Of a stretch of 8,536 bases of DNA, positions 6,627 to 8,536 are shown in pieces. The DNA is from JACDBD01 sp050743385 (GTDB lineage: Bacteria > Actinomycetota > Acidimicrobiia > IMCC26256 > JACDBD01). The stretch spans positions 1 through 8,536 of the forward strand of contig JBOGFJ010000290.1 in NCBI GenBank assembly GCA_050743385.1, read 5' to 3'. Position numbers and translations under genes: made by a program. Positions within the stretch are counted from its first letter, which is position 1. Each line of letters begins with the position of its first letter. The notes under the pieces were generated by a model, which made no database searches, had not been told where the DNA came from, and worked only from the letters and a program-made list of their open reading frames with translations.

Positions 6627-7727
6627 CTACGGCACAAAGTCGTAACGGATGACCGCGGTCGCACAACCGACGAGGCCGGCCGCCGAGGCCGTCAACAGGA
6701 ACGCGCGCAATTGCGCCGGGAGACGGCCTAGCAGGTTGCCGAACGCGACGAACGGTGGGAAGCACTCATTCGTGTAGCGGCCGAGGCCGATGACCCCGAG
6801 TGCGAGCGGGGGCAGCAGATAGAGCGCGGTGAGGACGAGCCACGCCGACGGCAGGCGGCGTCGTTCCGCCACCACGGCGGCGAGCGCGAGCACGCCCAGC
6901 GCGAAGTGCACGAGCGCGCCGTAGTCGGAGATGGGGAACAGCAGGTTGCCGAGCGTGACCTCGCCCCATGACGACTTGGCGGTGAAGAACACGACCGGAT
7001 CGCCGGTCCAGTGCCAGCAGAGCGCGCACCACACGCCCGCCGCCGCCACCGCGGGTCCCGCGATCACGGCAGCCCGCGGCCACGACCGGACGACGAAGAC
7101 CAACGCGATCGCGACCACGAGCCCGTTGGGCCGGGCCAGCGCGACCATCAACACCAGGACGCTCGCGCCGACGTCGTAGCGGTCTTCGACCAGGAGGAAC
7201 GCCCACACCGAGCCGGCCAGGAAGATCGCCGAGGGATACAGCATCGAGAAGACGAACGAGCCCGGGAACAGCGCGATCGCCCACACCGCGAGCCCTGCCG
7301 CCGGTGCGGAGGTGTGCCGGCGCGCCAGGCGGTACACCCCCGCCAGCGCCACCAGGAAGACCAGGTGATTGAGCGCGACGGTCGCGCCCCGCCCGGGGAT
7401 CCCGAGCTCGTCGAACCCGCGGACGATGCCCGGCAGCAGCGGGAAGAAGGGCCACGGAGTCTGCACGCCGTCGGGCGGCGGCGGGCCGTATCCGAACCGG
7501 GCGATGTGCTCGTACCACCCGCCGTCCCACGCGAAGAAGCCGCCGAGGCGCAACCGCCCCCCGGAGGAGCGCGCGCCCGCCAGCACCGCCGCGGCCAACA
7601 CTCGCGAGACGAGCCACGGGAGCACGACCGCCCGCCACGGCAAGAGGCTGCGCACCCGCTCGGGCACGACAGCCGCGGGCGGGCGGACAGCGACACGAGC
7701 GTCATAGGAACGGGTCGGGGCGTCCAT
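6627..7727 (-). CDS. Polytopic GT-C mannosyltransferase (PIG-V-like)
   Basis: A 366-residue integral membrane protein with about eight to ten hydrophobic segments (first at about 30-51, others near 119-133, 142-180, 185-213, 218-238, 268-287, 295-315, 340-360). After the first segment comes FFAWDGGWYEHIARFGY (64-80). A WD-x-x-WY loop on the outer face, with Asp68 the candidate catalytic or metal residue, is the hallmark of PIG-V-type and related GT-C enzymes. PFFPLLP (94-100), LARPNGL (197-203) and GRYT (316-319) also fit the family. Such enzymes use polyprenyl-phosphate-linked sugars, usually mannose, to glycosylate an acceptor outside the membrane; the GT2 enzyme in this window could make such a donor, which is inference. 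ATG 7727 is chosen because the longer open frame (to 7916) overlaps marR antisense and reads as low-complexity. No clear ribosome site is seen. It is divergent from marR, with operator-like repeats between. Confidence 0.87.
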   Translation of the reverse strand: MDAPTRSYDARVAVRPPAAVVPERVRSLLPWRAVVLPWLVSRVLAAAVLAGARSSGGRLRLGGFFAWDGGWYEHIARFGYGPPPPDGVQTPWPFFPLLPGIVRGFDELGIPGRGATVALNHLVFLVALAGVYRLARRHTSAPAAGLAVWAIALFPGSFVFSMLYPSAIFLAGSVWAFLLVEDRYDVGASVLVLMVALARPNGLVVAIALVFVVRSWPRAAVIAGPAVAAAGVWCALCWHWTGDPVVFFTAKSSWGEVTLGNLLFPISDYGALVHFALGVLALAAVVAERRRLPSAWLVLTALYLLPPLALGVIGLGRYTNECFPPFVAFGNLLGRLPAQLRAFLLTASAAGLVGCATAVIRYDFVP

Positions 7728-7820
7728 AGCTGGCGCCGGCAAGGTTGGCACCGCCACCGGAGCCGTGCGGGCAGCACGCGCACCGGCCGCCCTTGTGGGT
7801 CCATGGGCCGCCCTGCAATC

Positions 7821-7835
7821 ATCAAGAACCTTGAT
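7821..7835. promoter_or_regulatory. Candidate MarR operator, inverted repeat ATCAAG-N3-CTTGAT
   Basis: Perfect 6-bp arms, ATCAAG (7821-7826) and CTTGAT (7830-7835), with a 3-bp centre AAC. It is an AT-rich island in a GC-rich gap between two divergent genes, ending 23 bp before the marR GTG. Members of the MarR/SlyA group bind short AT-rich palindromes of about this size and usually control their own gene and the divergent one. Binding here is inferred. Confidence 0.55.
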
Positions 7836-7842
7836 ATGCGAC

Positions 7843-7848
7843 GGAGGG
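7843..7848 (+). promoter_or_regulatory. Ribosome binding site of the marR-family gene
   Basis: GGAGGG lies 10 nt before GTG 7859. The spacing is slightly long but it is the only good Shine-Dalgarno near the frame start and supports 7859. Confidence 0.5.
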
Positions 7849-7855
7849 TTCGCAA

Positions 7856-7878
7856 CCGGTGTCGAGCGCTGACACCGG
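7856..7878. repeat. Inverted repeat with 8-bp arms spanning the marR start codon
   Basis: CCGGTGTC (7856-7863) and its exact reverse complement GACACCGG (7871-7878) flank a 7-nt loop GAGCGCT. The GTG start (7859-7861) lies inside the left arm. As DNA it could be a second operator 20 bp from the ATCAAG palindrome; as RNA it would be a GC-rich stem hiding the start codon. Confidence 0.5.
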
Positions 7879-8332
7879 CGCCACGACGACGCGCACGGCC
7901 GCGTCCGAGACCGCACTCCCCCGGCCCACCTATCTGGTGAAGCAGCTGCAGGAGGCGCTGCGGCTCCGTCTCGTCGAGATCACTCGCCGGTTCGATCTCA
8001 CCACCGGCCAATACACGGCACTCAGCGTGCTCGCCAAGTACCCGGGCATCTCGTCCGCGCAACTGGCGCGTCTCACCTTCGTCAGCCCCCAAGCCGCGAA
8101 CGAGATGGTCGCAGCCCTGGAGCGGAAGCACTTGCTCACCCGGTCGGTCGACCGCAGCAACCGGCGGAGGCTCGAGGTGCAGTTGACGCGCGCGGGAACG
8201 GCGACGCTGACGAAGTGCGACGAGCTCGTCGACGAGCTCGAGACCGAGGTCTTTCGCGGCGTCGATGCCAAGGACCGGGCGCAGTTCCACCACATGCTGC
8301 AGACCTGCCTCGACGCCATCACCACGGCCTGA
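7859..8332 (+). CDS. MarR-family winged helix-turn-helix transcriptional regulator
   Basis: A 157-residue DNA-binding protein, usually a dimeric repressor whose binding is relieved by a small ligand or by oxidation. After a disordered Thr/Ala-rich start (1-20), a dimerisation helix covers about 24-43. The winged helix-turn-helix runs from about 48 to 114: LTTGQYTALSVLAKYPG, then SSAQLARLTFVSPQAANEM with the recognition helix near 76-90, and the wing DRSNRRRLEVQLT (98-110) with the conserved Asp98 and Arg102-Arg104. C-terminal helices (115-155) complete the dimer interface, with DELVDELE repeats. Cys120 and Cys150 are the only cysteines and neither sits at the N-terminal position used by OhrR-type peroxide sensors, so a redox role is not suggested. 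Start GTG 7859 is supported by GGAGGG. It is divergent from the mannosyltransferase gene, its probable target along with itself. The ligand is unknown. Confidence 0.92.
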   Translation: MSSADTGATTTRTAASETALPRPTYLVKQLQEALRLRLVEITRRFDLTTGQYTALSVLAKYPGISSAQLARLTFVSPQAANEMVAALERKHLLTRSVDRSNRRRLEVQLTRAGTATLTKCDELVDELETEVFRGVDAKDRAQFHHMLQTCLDAITTA

Positions 8333-8389
8333 CCGAACAGACGCACTGGATGATCTCACGCTTCCGCGGCTCGCTACGTCTGGTAGGAC

Positions 8390-8536
8390 GTGACGGCAGC
8401 GATGTCGAGCCGCGGCTTGCCTCCCTTCGAGCGCGTCGTCGAGGAGTACGGCGACGACGTATGGCGCTTCAGCGTCTCCCAGGTGGGTCGTGACCGCGCC
8501 GACGATGTGTTCCAGGAGACGATGCTCGCCGCGCTC
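8390..8536 (+). CDS. ECF-type RNA polymerase sigma factor, N-terminal fragment cut by window edge
   Basis: The frame is open from GTG 8390 to the right edge, 49 codons. It reads FERVVEEYGDDVWRF at residues 13-27, then a helix ending ADDVFQETMLAAL (37-49). This matches sigma-70 region 2.1-2.2 of ECF factors, where AEDLVQETFLRAW is the common form and contacts the core enzyme. DNA-binding regions 2.4 and 4 and any anti-sigma gene lie outside. An in-frame TAG at 8384 limits the start to GTG 8390 or ATG 8402. AGGA at 8385-8388 is too close for the first and 13 nt from the second, so the start is uncertain and a leaderless message is possible. It lies 57 bp after marR on the same strand; that gap holds no clear terminator. 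Confidence 0.75.
   Translation, partial: MTAAMSSRGLPPFERVVEEYGDDVWRFSVSQVGRDRADDVFQETMLAAL

Noticed and set aside
6625..6765. Longer methyltransferase N-terminus starting at 6765
   Set aside because: The extension is antisense-free but lies entirely within the mannosyltransferase 3' end in another frame and has an Arg/Pro-rich composition; ATG 6624 directly precedes the conserved E-HWWY motif.
7011..7940. 309-codon plus-strand open frame opposite the mannosyltransferase
   Set aside because: The translation is Arg/Asp/Pro/His-rich without domains and mirrors the mannosyltransferase codons.
8219..8240. GACGAGCTC tandem and palindromic repeat
   Set aside because: It lies within marR and encodes the DELVDELE helix; a repeated amino-acid pair with preferred codons explains it.

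Overview
The window is high-GC DNA from an actinobacterium, and Acidimicrobiia is the best guess. The grounds are strong G/C bias at third codon positions, frequent GTG starts, a DUF222/13E12-type HNH endonuclease gene (a family concentrated in Actinobacteria), a large mycobacterial-style sulfatase and a PIG-V-like GT-C mannosyltransferase. The taxon is inferred; the window holds no rRNA or other marker gene.

Layout. (1) 2-1240, minus strand: N-terminal 413 codons of a type I sulfatase that runs off the left edge. (2) 1394-2716, minus: DUF222-HNH endonuclease-like protein. A candidate sulfatase promoter and a 14-bp palindrome lie in the 153-bp gap between these two genes. (3) 2717-3068: a 352-bp divergent intergenic region holding a 9-bp-arm hairpin and a possible degraded minus-strand reading frame. 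(4) 3069-5940, plus: a tight three-gene run of NAD-dependent sugar epimerase/dehydratase, DegT-type PLP sugar aminotransferase (8-bp gap) and GT2 polyprenyl-phosphate-sugar-type glycosyltransferase (4-bp GTGA overlap). (5) 7727-5896, minus: a two-gene unit of a polytopic GT-C mannosyltransferase followed 2 bp later by a class I SAM methyltransferase, whose 3' end overlaps the GT2 gene by 45 bp. (6) 7859-8332, plus: a MarR-type regulator divergent from the mannosyltransferase, with two inverted repeats in the 131-bp gap and start region. (7) 8390-8536, plus: the first 49 codons of an ECF-like sigma factor, cut by the right edge.

How the genes may work together. Regions 4 and 5 read as a small cell-surface glycan module. 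The epimerase and aminotransferase would make an NDP-(amino)sugar. The GT2 enzyme would load a sugar onto a lipid carrier or acceptor. The GT-C enzyme would transfer a lipid-linked sugar outside the membrane, and the methyltransferase could modify a product. This pathway is inferred from family membership and gene order; no substrate can be read from the sequence. The MarR protein, with an operator-like site between it and the mannosyltransferase gene, is the natural candidate regulator.

I see no CRISPR array, tRNA, rRNA, insertion sequence or attachment site. Nothing here is a clearly new system. The items most worth a second look are an epimerase whose catalytic Tyr position is Asn, a perfect 8-bp-arm inverted repeat spanning the marR start codon, and a coding-like tail just beyond the HNH stop codon.
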